DNA of 64,000 bases from M30B80 sp965656935. Its GTDB lineage: Bacteria > Pseudomonadota > Alphaproteobacteria > Rhodobacterales > Rhodobacteraceae. The notes under the pieces are model-generated. The model had not been told where the DNA came from, made no database searches, and saw only the letters and a list, made by a program, of their open reading frames with translations. Below are positions 54,763 to 62,735 of this stretch, piece by piece (position 1 is the stretch's first letter; the number at the start of each line of letters is the position of its first letter). Where the stretch lies: NCBI GenBank assembly GCA_965656935.1, contig CBFHMG010000007.1:58265-122264 (forward strand). Direction: 5' to 3'. A program made the position numbers and the translations under genes.

Positions 54763-57113
54763 TGAGCAATCTCGTTTATATCCCCAGACCAAAAGCAACG
54801 CAGAAGCACAGCGCCAATGACTACCCAGTCATCACGCTCGCCCAAATCGTCGAGATGTGCAAAAGCCCTGCCAGCAAGCCAAAGACAGAAGCCCCAGGCT
54901 TTATCCCGTCATCCTACATCGCCAACGACGCTCGCGTGTTCGAAGAGCAAGAGCGGAATGGCCAGTTTCACGCGCTCTGTCTGGATATTGATGACGGAGT
55001 TATTGAGCTCGCCGAACTCACGGCGGCGATAAAAGACATCTTTGGCGACGTGGCGCACATCATCTATTCCACGTCTGGCGCCAGCAAAACCATCTTCAAA
55101 TGGCGCGGCATCATACCGCTCAGAACCCCAATCAGCGGCAAAGACTATCCCTTCATCCAGAGCGCTTTCTTTGAGGCGCTGGAGGAAAAAGGCATCACCC
55201 CAGACTACGCCTTCACGCGGCCTGGGCAGGTGATGTTTCTGCCCAACATCCCGGCCAACCGTCGTGACGCCAAAACAGGCGAGCCCGAGTTCTACAAATA
55301 CGAAATCACGAACCAAAAGCCGTCGGCCACCGTCGGGGCTGACCATCCGCTATACAAATCTGCGATGGCCAAAAAAGAGGCCGAGGCGATGGCTGAAGCC
55401 CAAGCCAAGGCCGAACGTGAAAAGCGTGCCTTGGCGCGCGCGGCAAAAGCCGCGGCCAACCCCGACAAGACTGAGCCAGTCGACGCATTTAACGCGGCCC
55501 ACACGGTCGAACAGTTGCTTGGAAAGTATGGCTACAAACAGCTTGGCACCTCAAACGACTGGCGCAGCCCAATGCAGGCCAGTAAGTCATACGCAACAAA
55601 GAACTTTGGCGAGCACTGGGTGAGCCTGTCGGATTCGGACGTGAGCGCAGGCATTGGCAATACAAAGGGCCGCTTTGTTTGGGGCGATGCGTTTGACCTA
55701 TTTGTGCACTTTGAGCACGCAGGCGACTTTACCGCCGCCGTGCGTGCATACGGACAGGAAATAGACCCCGTATCCAGCAATATCGTTACCTGCACCAAAG
55801 ACCCATTTGAAAGCCTGCCAAAGCCCGTACCCCCCGCCCCCGCGCGGTCGGGGGAGGCCGAGGCTCCAGCCGAGACGCAGGCAACGCCAGAGCTTAAGCT
55901 TGTGCTGGATAGGCACAACCGCCCCGTTCTGAACGCGGCCAACATCCGCGAGATGATGGTGAAAGACCCCGCTTGGGATGGCGTGCTGGCATTTGACAGC
56001 TTTGCCCAGCGCAAGATGGTGACAAAGCCAGTGCCGGGCTCACGCGAAGCGCCCAAAGACTTCAAGGGCCGTGATCTTGCCGACAGTGATGCCATCGACG
56101 CCACAACGTGGTTCAACCGCAATGGGTTCCCGTCGGCGGGCAAAGGGCTGATCCAAGATGAAATGGACGCAATGTGCCGCCGCAATGTCATCAACCCGGT
56201 AAAGATTTATCTCGAAGACGTGGCAGAAAATCACCCAAGCGACGGCAAGGGGCGCAACTTGCTAGACAGCTGGGCCGTTGAATACCTTGGGGTTAAACTC
56301 AGCGGCGGTGAGCAAGCGCTTTACGTTGCTGAAGTGAGCCGCAAGTGGCTCATATCCGCAGTGGCCCGCGCCCTGTCGCCAGGGTGTAAAGCTGACAGCG
56401 TTCTAATCCTTGAGGGCAGTCAGGGCTTGGGCAAATCAACAGCGTTGCGCATTCTCGCTGGTGATGACTGGTTTGGCGATGCGCTACCCCCAATGGCCAC
56501 AAAGGATGCGTCTGATTACATTCGCGGCAAGTGGATTATTGAGATGGCGGAACTGTCTAATATCAACAAGGCCGAGGTTGAAGTTGTAAAGGCGTTCGTG
56601 TCCCGCACAGAAGAACGATTTCGCCCAGCATACGGGCGCAACGAGGTGACATATCCACGAGCCTGCGTCTTTGCAGGTTCAACCAACAAGTCGGACTATC
56701 TGCGCGATGAAACAGGCAACCGACGGTTCTGGCCATTGCGCTGTGGCGACATCGACCTGGACGGGCTGACAGAGCATCGCGACAAGATATGGGCCGCCGC
56801 ATATCACGCCTACCAAGCCAAAGAGGAATGGTGGCTGTCTGGGGACGCTGAAGCCGTCGCCCGCAGCGAACAAGACAAGCGTTTATCTGAGGACGTATGG
56901 GCCGACGAAATCCGCAAGTATTGTGATGGCCGCATCGAAGTCTCAGTCAAAGAAATCCTGGCCGACGCGATGCACATCACTGTCGATAAGGTGGGCCGTC
57001 AAGAACAGAACCGAGCAACAGCCGCGCTGGCCAGCCTTGGGTTCGAAAAGGATGGACGCTTTACCTCAGGAGATCAAAAAGGGCGCACCAGATACAGCCG
57101 AATAAGCCGGTGA
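54762..57113 (+). CDS. Primase-helicase (AEP-like primase plus VapE SF3 helicase)
   Basis: Replication protein, 783 residues. The N-terminal part (about 50-190) has the archaeo-eukaryotic-primase-like motifs ALCLDIDDG, IIYSTSGASK and RGIIPLRTP plus PGQVMFLPNIP. The C-terminal part (about 470-680) has Walker A EGSQGLGKSTALRILAG, Walker B IIEMAEL and the VapE conserved stretch CVFAGSTNKSDYLRDETGNRRFW. Satellites carry such primase-helicases as their autonomous replication protein. Start MSNLVYIP, TGATG overlap. The hexamer-flanked AT-rich region follows at once. Confidence 0.9.
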   Translation: MSNLVYIPRPKATQKHSANDYPVITLAQIVEMCKSPASKPKTEAPGFIPSSYIANDARVFEEQERNGQFHALCLDIDDGVIELAELTAAIKDIFGDVAHIIYSTSGASKTIFKWRGIIPLRTPISGKDYPFIQSAFFEALEEKGITPDYAFTRPGQVMFLPNIPANRRDAKTGEPEFYKYEITNQKPSATVGADHPLYKSAMAKKEAEAMAEAQAKAEREKRALARAAKAAANPDKTEPVDAFNAAHTVEQLLGKYGYKQLGTSNDWRSPMQASKSYATKNFGEHWVSLSDSDVSAGIGNTKGRFVWGDAFDLFVHFEHAGDFTAAVRAYGQEIDPVSSNIVTCTKDPFESLPKPVPPAPARSGEAEAPAETQATPELKLVLDRHNRPVLNAANIREMMVKDPAWDGVLAFDSFAQRKMVTKPVPGSREAPKDFKGRDLADSDAIDATTWFNRNGFPSAGKGLIQDEMDAMCRRNVINPVKIYLEDVAENHPSDGKGRNLLDSWAVEYLGVKLSGGEQALYVAEVSRKWLISAVARALSPGCKADSVLILEGSQGLGKSTALRILAGDDWFGDALPPMATKDASDYIRGKWIIEMAELSNINKAEVEVVKAFVSRTEERFRPAYGRNEVTYPRACVFAGSTNKSDYLRDETGNRRFWPLRCGDIDLDGLTEHRDKIWAAAYHAYQAKEEWWLSGDAEAVARSEQDKRLSEDVWADEIRKYCDGRIEVSVKEILADAMHITVDKVGRQEQNRATAALASLGFEKDGRFTSGDQKGRTRYSRISR

Positions 57114-57290
57114 AGGACGGAGTGAACAACCTTCACTTTTGACCCCCTGAGTGAAGCAAGTGAAGAACGATATATAACTGAGTATAGTAAATACTAAGTT
57201 ATTGATAAACATGGATATTATATATTGGGGCGCTGGGAATACGTTTCTCCAGAAAGTACGAGCTGAGTCCTTCACTGCTTCACTCTTCAC
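57110..57290. other. Candidate origin: inverted GTGAAG hexamers around an AT-rich core
   Basis: GTGAAG occurs at 57110, 57151 and 57160 and GTGAAC at 57122; the complement CTTCAC occurs at 57131, 57270, 57278 and 57285. The central 57167-57236 is very AT-rich. Repeats bordering an AT-rich unwinding element immediately downstream of the rep gene match the layout reported for satellite (SaPI-type) origins. Alternatively it could be an operator region. Confidence 0.55.
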
Positions 57291-57364
57291 CCGAGCGGTG
57301 GCCAAGAAAAAGACGCGCCGCTGAACAATAATGAACCATCAACTTTGTCATAAGGAGACAGACG

Positions 57365-57658
57365 GTGAGCAAGACAACAGCAACAGCAATCGCATTGGCG
57401 ATGGCAATGGGAACAGCAACGCAAGCCGATGCTCAATCGTGGAGGACGTGCAGGGCTCCAACTGAGCCGTACTGCGTTAGGGGGTACTATGTAGGTGACT
57501 TCGACAGCTTTGCCTGCCGGTTCTCGGTTGAGAGTTATCTCAATGAGGTTGAAGAATATCAGCAATGCCTGAGCGACAAGATTGAGCAATCCACAGAAGA
57601 AGCCAACGCGGTGGTCGACAGGTTCAACTGCCTTGCAAGTGGGAACGACTGGTGCTGA
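57365..57658 (+). CDS. Small secreted Cys-rich protein of the island
   Basis: 97 residues with a signal peptide of about 23 residues ending TQADAQ, GTG start after AAGGAG. The mature part has six Cys (TCRAPTEPYC, FACRF, QCL, FNC, C-terminal WC), which suggests disulfides in the periplasm. An exported factor could be a superinfection-exclusion or host-interaction protein. No family recognised with certainty. Confidence 0.7.
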   Translation: MSKTTATAIALAMAMGTATQADAQSWRTCRAPTEPYCVRGYYVGDFDSFACRFSVESYLNEVEEYQQCLSDKIEQSTEEANAVVDRFNCLASGNDWC

Positions 57659-58026
57659 CAGCTGGGGCTGCGCGGGGCGGCACCCCCCGACGGTCGGGGG
57701 GGCGTAAACGAGCATTTACACGGAGGACAATTGCCGTCGGGAGGAGTGCAAAGCGCGTGCTAATGCAATTTTCGGGGGGGTATATATTCCTCACAGCCCC
57801 TCAGAAGGGCCCTACAGAACCGCTTCTGTCTCGGCCTAACCTCACCCCTACCGCCGCTGATTAAGACCCTGTGCGCACCTGTAAGTTTAACCCCGTGTTA
57901 TCGGCGTTTGATCGCCAACTTCAAAATCAAATTGATAATAATTTTGATTATCCGTATAAATTTGACAACCGATGTGCGCGTGATCGTGCACGCACGCGCA
58001 AGGCAGCACTGGCAAGGGAGCGAGCA
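57659..58026 (+). other. 368-bp region before terS with hairpins, no gene
   Basis: Holds an 8-bp stem CCCCCCGA/TCGGGGGG (57683-57701, loop CGG), a repeat ACAGAA-CCGC-TTCTGT (57814-57829), an AT-rich stretch with AATCAAA/TTTGATT arms (about 57930-57955) and TGCGCGTG/CACGCGCA (57975-58000). Promoter, terminator, or a cos/pac packaging site may lie here. A longer frame from 57871 reads into terS, but the good ribosome site lies at 58014. Confidence 0.5.
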
Positions 58027-58509
58027 ATGCCACGGAAACTCAGATCAGACAGCGTGACGTCGCAAGTTGAGACAGCACAAGCGGCGATGGCCGAGATTGC
58101 GTTTGAATGGCCGGGAAGCTGGGACTTGCCCGAGGATGCCGAAAAGCGCGCCAAGGTGCTGGCATTGTGTGACGATGTTTGGAATGGGCGTGATCCGCGC
58201 GATTGGCGGGAGACGGACGGCAACATTATAGCCGAATTTGCGCTGGTCTCGATTGACCTGTCTGAGACGCAGACAATCTTGTCCGAGTGCAATTATCTGA
58301 TCACCAAAGAAGGTCGTGGTGGGCGCGAAATACAAACCCGTCATCCGCTGATGGATGCAGCGCAACACCTGACCACCCGCAGAATGGCATTGGCGCGCAG
58401 CTTGGCGCTTACTGGTGCAGCTGCAACGCCGCGCAATGTCAGGCAGCGTGGGCAGGATATTGCGAATGCGCGCAGGGGCGACAAAGACAAAAGTTGGCTG
58501 TTGGCATGA
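58027..58509 (+). CDS. Phage small terminase subunit, P27 family-like
   Basis: 160 residues. The pattern WPGSWDLPEDAEKRAKVLALCDDVW, GGREIQTRHPLMDAAQHL and ARSLALTGAAATPRN resembles P27-type small terminases. It binds phage DNA at cos or pac to start packaging. In satellites the small terminase redirects a helper phage large terminase. The ATG at 58027 follows AAGGGAG with 6-nt spacing. No large terminase gene is present. Confidence 0.75.
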   Translation: MPRKLRSDSVTSQVETAQAAMAEIAFEWPGSWDLPEDAEKRAKVLALCDDVWNGRDPRDWRETDGNIIAEFALVSIDLSETQTILSECNYLITKEGRGGREIQTRHPLMDAAQHLTTRRMALARSLALTGAAATPRNVRQRGQDIANARRGDKDKSWLLA

Positions 58510-58781
58510 AGGATTTTGTTGGAACCCTTTATGAGCAATGGGAAGCGGCGATGGCCGTTGCCGAGCTGCTGGACCAAGAGGCGACTGAAGATCTGGCGGC
58601 TGAGCATTACGGCCACGCAGATGAGATTGCAGGTCTGATGCTGGAGGCTGGCGTGGATGAGCGCCTGATATTCTTGCGCTGCAGTATCGGGCGCGGCAAC
58701 CGGCGTAATAGCAGGGCTCGGACTCCAAGGCTACGCACTTGCAATCACCGCGCCAAGCAAACTCATCGTGCAAACAAGTGA
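58506..58781 (+). CDS. Hypothetical protein at the end of the island, 91 aa
   Basis: ATG overlaps the terS stop. An acidic N-terminal half (FVGTLYEQWEAAMAVAELLDQEATEDLAAEHYGHADEI, in pieces) is followed by a sharply basic C-terminal third (RRNSRARTPRLRT). The change may reflect a frameshift. No family recognised. Confidence 0.5.
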   Translation: MKDFVGTLYEQWEAAMAVAELLDQEATEDLAAEHYGHADEIAGLMLEAGVDERLIFLRCSIGRGNRRNSRARTPRLRTCNHRAKQTHRANK

Positions 58782-58820
58782 CTGATATATAAAGCATGTC
58801 ACGATACCAAATTCTTGCAG

Positions 58821-58982
58821 ATGGTAGAGTCCCTCTCTACTCAAACCTATCATCAAAAGTGCCAACCGCCGGTTTCCGAAAATCCTCAAAAACAACCAGA
58901 TGGCATCTTAACTGTCTTCCCGCATGTTAAAGCCAGCGCGTCCAATAGGATAGACACCGACGACCGACGCTTTCTAGAGTAA
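58821..58982 (+). CDS. Possible short ORF, 53 aa
   Basis: ATG to TAA frame beginning MVESLSTQTYHQKC and ending RIDTDDRRFLE. It is in the same frame as the preceding 91-aa gene. No clear ribosome site or family. It may be the 3' remnant of a disrupted gene beside the island. The rest of 58782-59034 contains only an inverted repeat GTGAC/GTCAC (58778-58802). Confidence 0.25.
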   Translation: MVESLSTQTYHQKCQPPVSENPQKQPDGILTVFPHVKASASNRIDTDDRRFLE

Positions 58983-59034
58983 GGATCGTCTCGCTAGAAA
59001 ATCATTGACGCCGGTCCCAACTGCACTGACGAAA

Positions 59035-59844
59035 TCAAGAAAGTGCTTCATTCAGGGATCTAACAAACTTGTCCAGTTCAGCATCAGAAATCTTGACCGA
59101 GTGTTCAGGCGCTGGATAAGCCCCACCCTCCACATCCGCCTTAAACTCGCGGAACGCGGCGATCCGTTCGATTTGCAGACGATCAAGTTCAGCCTTGAAA
59201 TTGCGGTAGGTTTTCGCGTGGCGTGGTTTGTGCCCCTGCGTATATCCCAAAACATCCTCGGCAAAGAGATACTGTGCATCCGCGTAGGGGCCAGCCCCCA
59301 TACCAAGCAGCACAAGGTTAGTACGCTGCGCGATCTCTTTGGCCACGCGATCCGGCACCACTTCAAGTTCGGCACCAAAACAGCCAATTTTTTCGAGCTG
59401 TTTTACGTGGTCCAGAACCTGCAAGGCGCTTTCTGCGGTCTTTCCGACAGCTTTGAAGCCGCCAGTCCAGGTCGCCTTGGATGGGATCAGTCCGACGTGA
59501 CTGACGACCGGAATGCCATCATCGGCTATTGCCTTGATCGTGCCCATTGACGACGCGCAATAGACGCAGTCGCCACCGACCTTCATCGCGCGATGCGCTG
59601 CGCGCTGGTAATCTTCTAATGTGACAAGTTCACCGTAAAGCAGACCTACCTGCACAAAGCAATCGCCTGCCGCCTCGCGCATTTCATCGCTCCATAATGG
59701 GTCGATGATCGACAACATATCGATGCCGGCCTCGGCTGCGGCGGCGGCTTCTGCAGGAGTTTCCACGTAGAGCACGGTTAACTGGCGCTTACCCTTGAGT
59801 GCGCGGATGTCCGCAACTGTGGGCCGCTTGTCATATAGTCCCAT
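59035..59844 (-). CDS. PanB-like (ketopantoate hydroxymethyltransferase fold) protein, active site altered
   Basis: 269 residues in the PEP-mutase/PanB TIM-barrel fold. It matches PanB in VSHVGLIPSKATWTGGFKA, ELEVVPDRVAKEI and GMGAGPYADAQYL. Yet the metal-binding DSLG becomes IDPLW, the LADLPF segment reads VQVGLLYG, and VKIEGG reads VYCASS, so the second Asp, the Lys and Glu of PanB are missing. The Glu of LEC/LEVVP is kept. It may catalyse a different lyase step. Last gene of the four-gene operon. Confidence 0.8.
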   Translation of the reverse strand: MGLYDKRPTVADIRALKGKRQLTVLYVETPAEAAAAAEAGIDMLSIIDPLWSDEMREAAGDCFVQVGLLYGELVTLEDYQRAAHRAMKVGGDCVYCASSMGTIKAIADDGIPVVSHVGLIPSKATWTGGFKAVGKTAESALQVLDHVKQLEKIGCFGAELEVVPDRVAKEIAQRTNLVLLGMGAGPYADAQYLFAEDVLGYTQGHKPRHAKTYRNFKAELDRLQIERIAAFREFKADVEGGAYPAPEHSVKISDAELDKFVRSLNEALS

Positions 59845-59860
59845 CGTAATCTCCCAATGA

Positions 59861-61177
59861 TCAGGCTGCAGTCGAAGGCCTAAGTAGTTTTTTCAGGTTA
59901 GTGTCAGGATCGCGCAAGTGTTCGGTGACTACCGGAACCCCCGCCTCAATCAATTTCTTTGCAAGCTTAATGTCTTTGGCGACAGCATTGCCGCTACCCA
60001 GCCCGATCGCGCCGACCAGCTGTGCAGCATCGTTGAGATAGAACAGAATTACGGTACCCGTATCGGATTGGCGCATTGCATCGGCGGCACCGACCGTCTG
60101 GCCAACCCCTTGCAAACCGAGTTCGAAGTGGTCCGACCAGAACCATACCGAATTCTCAAAGGCCAGTTGCCCACCGGCCATATTCCGTCCGGCGATGTCG
60201 CCTTGGACTTGTGCGTTCTGCCAAGTCTCGAACCGCTGGCGGGTGTCGCCGTGCAGAACGCTAGCGCAATCACCGGCGGCGAAAATGTCCGGGTCATCAG
60301 TACACAGATTGGCATTGGTGCAGATGCCATTGTCAATGGACAGACCCGCTGCCTCCGCCAGATCTGTCCTTGGCGAGACGCCAATGGCTGCCACGATCAG
60401 ATCAGCTTCAAACATCCGTCCATCCGAAAGAACCACCTGTTTCTCAGTAATCCTATCCACATCCACACCGCAGAGAATTTTTGTGCCTTCCGCCAGATGC
60501 CGGTCAACAATCTTTTGGGCCAACAAACGCGGAACATTTCGCCCCAGAGGGGCTGGCGCATATTCCAAGACTGACACATCGACGCCGCGTGACACCAGAA
60601 CGGCGGCAAGCTCCAGCCCGATCAACCCCGCCCCGACGATTACGACACGCGCGCCGGGTTGGGCGATTTTATAGATACGCTCTGCATCCTGCGTAGTCCG
60701 GAAGGTCAGCGTTCGTTCAGCGCCGTCGCAGTTCATCTGGCGCGGCCTGGCACCTGTCGCAAAAAGCAACTTGTCGTAATGAAGCATCTTGNNNNNNNNN
60801 NNNNNNNNNNNNNNNNNNNNNNNNNNNNNNNNNNNNNNNNNNNNNNNNNNNNNNNNNNNNNNNNNNNNNNNNNNNNNNNNNNNNNNNNNNCCTGATGACA
60901 GCGATACGGACCGCGCACTCCTGTTCAGCGCAGTTACGCGCACGCCATCCAACAGTTCAATGTCCCTGTCGCGGAGCATTTCAGCAGTGCAGATAGGTTT
61001 TTGAATAACCCCTTCGGCGTCCGGCTTGGAAAGCGGTGGCCGCTCATAGGGCAGTCCCGCTTCTTCGCTTATCAGCGTGATCGGGCCGGAATAGCCGGCC
61101 TCGCGCGCCGAGAAGCCCGCGCGCACACCACACTCGCCCGCGCCCAGTACGACAATACCGAACATATCAGATTGCAA
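59861..61177 (-). CDS. FAD-dependent ferredoxin reductase (MocF-like), crossed by the N gap
   Basis: NAD(P)H:ferredoxin reductase of the rubredoxin/putidaredoxin-reductase type. FAD motif GAGECGVRAGFSAREAG and LPYERPPLSKP at the N-terminus, NAD-binding VGAGLIGLELAAVL, and FAAGDCASVL. Ns at 60792-60890 lie between SVSLSSG and KMLHYDKLLFATGARPR. In homologues only a few residues separate these, so the real gap is probably short. Its start overlaps the Rieske gene by 11 bp. It likely supplies electrons to the Rieske protein. Confidence 0.85.
   Translation of the reverse strand: MQSDMFGIVVLGAGECGVRAGFSAREAGYSGPITLISEEAGLPYERPPLSKPDAEGVIQKPICTAEMLRDRDIELLDGVRVTALNRSARSVSLSSXXXXXXXXXXXXXXXXXXXXXXXXXXXXXXXXXXKMLHYDKLLFATGARPRQMNCDGAERTLTFRTTQDAERIYKIAQPGARVVIVGAGLIGLELAAVLVSRGVDVSVLEYAPAPLGRNVPRLLAQKIVDRHLAEGTKILCGVDVDRITEKQVVLSDGRMFEADLIVAAIGVSPRTDLAEAAGLSIDNGICTNANLCTDDPDIFAAGDCASVLHGDTRQRFETWQNAQVQGDIAGRNMAGGQLAFENSVWFWSDHFELGLQGVGQTVGAADAMRQSDTGTVILFYLNDAAQLVGAIGLGSGNAVAKDIKLAKKLIEAGVPVVTEHLRDPDTNLKKLLRPSTAA
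60792..60890. other. 99-base run of N (scaffold gap)
   Basis: Unknown bases inside the ferredoxin reductase gene. The frame is preserved across the 99 Ns only by coincidence of length. Confidence 1.
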
Positions 61178-61478
61178 TCAGGACGCGGTCGCCCTCGAGT
61201 TTGACGGGATAGGTCCCAAGGTTTACGCAAACTGGTGCGCGCATTGCTGCGCCGGTGCGATAGTCGAACTGACCATTATGCTTGGGGCACTCAATAGTGT
61301 GATCCATCACCAGACCTTCCGCCAAGTGTATTTGCTCGTGGGTACAAAGCCCGTCCGTGCAAAAATACTCATCATCAGGCGAGCGATAGATCGCGAAGGT
61401 CCGACCATCGTAATCAAAGCGGATCACGTCTTCCTCGTCGATGTCCTCTGCGGCGCAGGCGTCAATCCAGTTTGCCAT
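61167..61478 (-). CDS. mocE: MocE-type Rieske 2Fe-2S ferredoxin
   Basis: 103 residues. Rieske ligands in CTHEQIHLAEG (Cys-x-His) and CPKHNGQFD (Cys-x-x-His). This is a soluble electron carrier like MocE of the rhizopine catabolic genes. It sits between the desaturase/oxygenase (upstream) and the reductase (downstream, overlap 11 bp), a complete three-component electron chain. Confidence 0.9.
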   Translation of the reverse strand: MANWIDACAAEDIDEEDVIRFDYDGRTFAIYRSPDDEYFCTDGLCTHEQIHLAEGLVMDHTIECPKHNGQFDYRTGAAMRAPVCVNLGTYPVKLEGDRVLIAI

Positions 61479-61489
61479 ATCTTTTCTCC

Positions 61490-62602
61490 TTACTCTGCGG
61501 GAACGGCGTGGGGTGTTGCGGGTGCTAAACCTTTTTCGCCCAAGGCACCTTCATGCAGGTCCGTGCGGTAGGGTCGCGCCGTTGACGGCAAGTCTCGGGT
61601 CAAGAATTCATCATGATACGTCAGCTGTCGCAGCAGGATTGGCAAAACCTCCTTATAGGCATTCAGGATCGAGGGATTTGCGGCAGGCAGATCGTGCCTG
61701 ATCATTGCGTGCAATTCGGGAAGCCGGTGATACGGCACCATCGGGAACATGTGATGTTCGACGTGGTAATTCATGTTCCAATAGATGAACCGGCTGATCG
61801 GGTTCATGTAGACCGTACGGCTGTTCAGACGGTGGTCGATCACATTGTCGGCCAGCCCAGCATGTTGCAAAATACCAGTCATAACGTGGTGCCATGCGCC
61901 ATAAAGCCGTGGCAGACCAATGATCATCAAGGGCAAGATCGACTGTGTTGCGACGGCAACCGTAATGACTGCCGCATAGATCACAACCCAGATACGCGCG
62001 ACCCGCACGACCTTGGAGTGCTCAGATACAGGGATATAAGACGCCTCTTCTTCGTCCAGTTTGCCCGAGGCGTTAAGCAGCATCCGCTTCCATCCATTGA
62101 AGGCATCAAGAATACCGAAAACGTTCAGGAAAATCCGAAACAGCGCTGGCGGGCGCATCGCAACAATTTCTGGGTCCCGACCGACGATCACAGTATCGGT
62201 GTGGTGGCGCGCATGACTCCACCGCCAAGTGACCGAATTCCGGACCATGCAGAATGAGGCGATGTGATAGACCCAGTCATTGTACTTGGCCGTCCGGAAA
62301 GGTGTTCCATGTCCACATTCGTGCCAGCGGCTGTCCATCGCCGACCCGTACAGTACGCCGTAGGCAAGCCAGAATGGTGCCGACCACCAAGATGGCCAAA
62401 GTGCCACGCCAATCGCCGCAAAGACGAACATCGCGCCAAACAAAACAATCGTGTCGCGGATCGCGGGCTGGTCCTCACGTTTCATCAACGCTTTCATTTC
62501 CCTGCGGGGAATGTCGGTATGGTACCAGTCGGCGGCCACTAGGCCATTATCAACAGCGCGTTTCGCGTCAGGGCCAAGAAGGGAGTAGTCACGTTTCGCC
62601 AT
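61490..62602 (-). CDS. Membrane di-iron desaturase/oxygenase (MocD-like)
   Basis: Integral-membrane non-heme di-iron enzyme. About 370 residues from MAKRDYSLLG (preceded by AGGAGGAG), with histidine boxes HECGH, SHARHHTDT and NYHVEHH, and paired helices before each. Annotated families with this pattern are fatty acid desaturases, alkane hydroxylases and MocD of rhizopine catabolism; the Rieske and reductase partners support MocD-like. Substrate uncertain. 11 bp upstream of the Rieske gene. Confidence 0.85.
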   Translation of the reverse strand: MAKRDYSLLGPDAKRAVDNGLVAADWYHTDIPRREMKALMKREDQPAIRDTIVLFGAMFVFAAIGVALWPSWWSAPFWLAYGVLYGSAMDSRWHECGHGTPFRTAKYNDWVYHIASFCMVRNSVTWRWSHARHHTDTVIVGRDPEIVAMRPPALFRIFLNVFGILDAFNGWKRMLLNASGKLDEEEASYIPVSEHSKVVRVARIWVVIYAAVITVAVATQSILPLMIIGLPRLYGAWHHVMTGILQHAGLADNVIDHRLNSRTVYMNPISRFIYWNMNYHVEHHMFPMVPYHRLPELHAMIRHDLPAANPSILNAYKEVLPILLRQLTYHDEFLTRDLPSTARPYRTDLHEGALGEKGLAPATPHAVPAE

Positions 62603-62735
62603 CATCATCTCCTCCTGCGTGGCTTTGAATTCGGATACCAGAGATCGATGGAACTGTCGCCCTGCCTGCTTGCATTTCACATCAAATCGCATCAGACTTA
62701 AGATGGAAAATGATGTAATTTGATCGATAGAAGTA

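Larger units (their letters stand above)
52141..58800. mobile_element. dusA-linked satellite-like genomic island (left edge clear, right edge inferred)
   Basis: From the dusA 5' end to about 58800 the genes are all plus-strand, overlapping or closely spaced, and of mobile-element type: integrase, unknown 130-aa protein, AlpA-like HTH, methyltransferase-like, primase-helicase, small secreted protein, small terminase and unknown 91-aa protein. There is no capsid, portal, tail, large terminase or lysis gene. Size (about 6.7 kb) and content fit a PICI-like phage satellite. The right edge is set at the change back to metabolic genes; no repeat of the dusA att region was found. Confidence 0.65.

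Noticed and set aside
57659..59034. Search for a second copy of the dusA 5' att sequence (TCCAATCCATCATTGGGGCC)
   Set aside because: Only short matches such as TCCAAT were seen by eye; nothing long enough to call attR.
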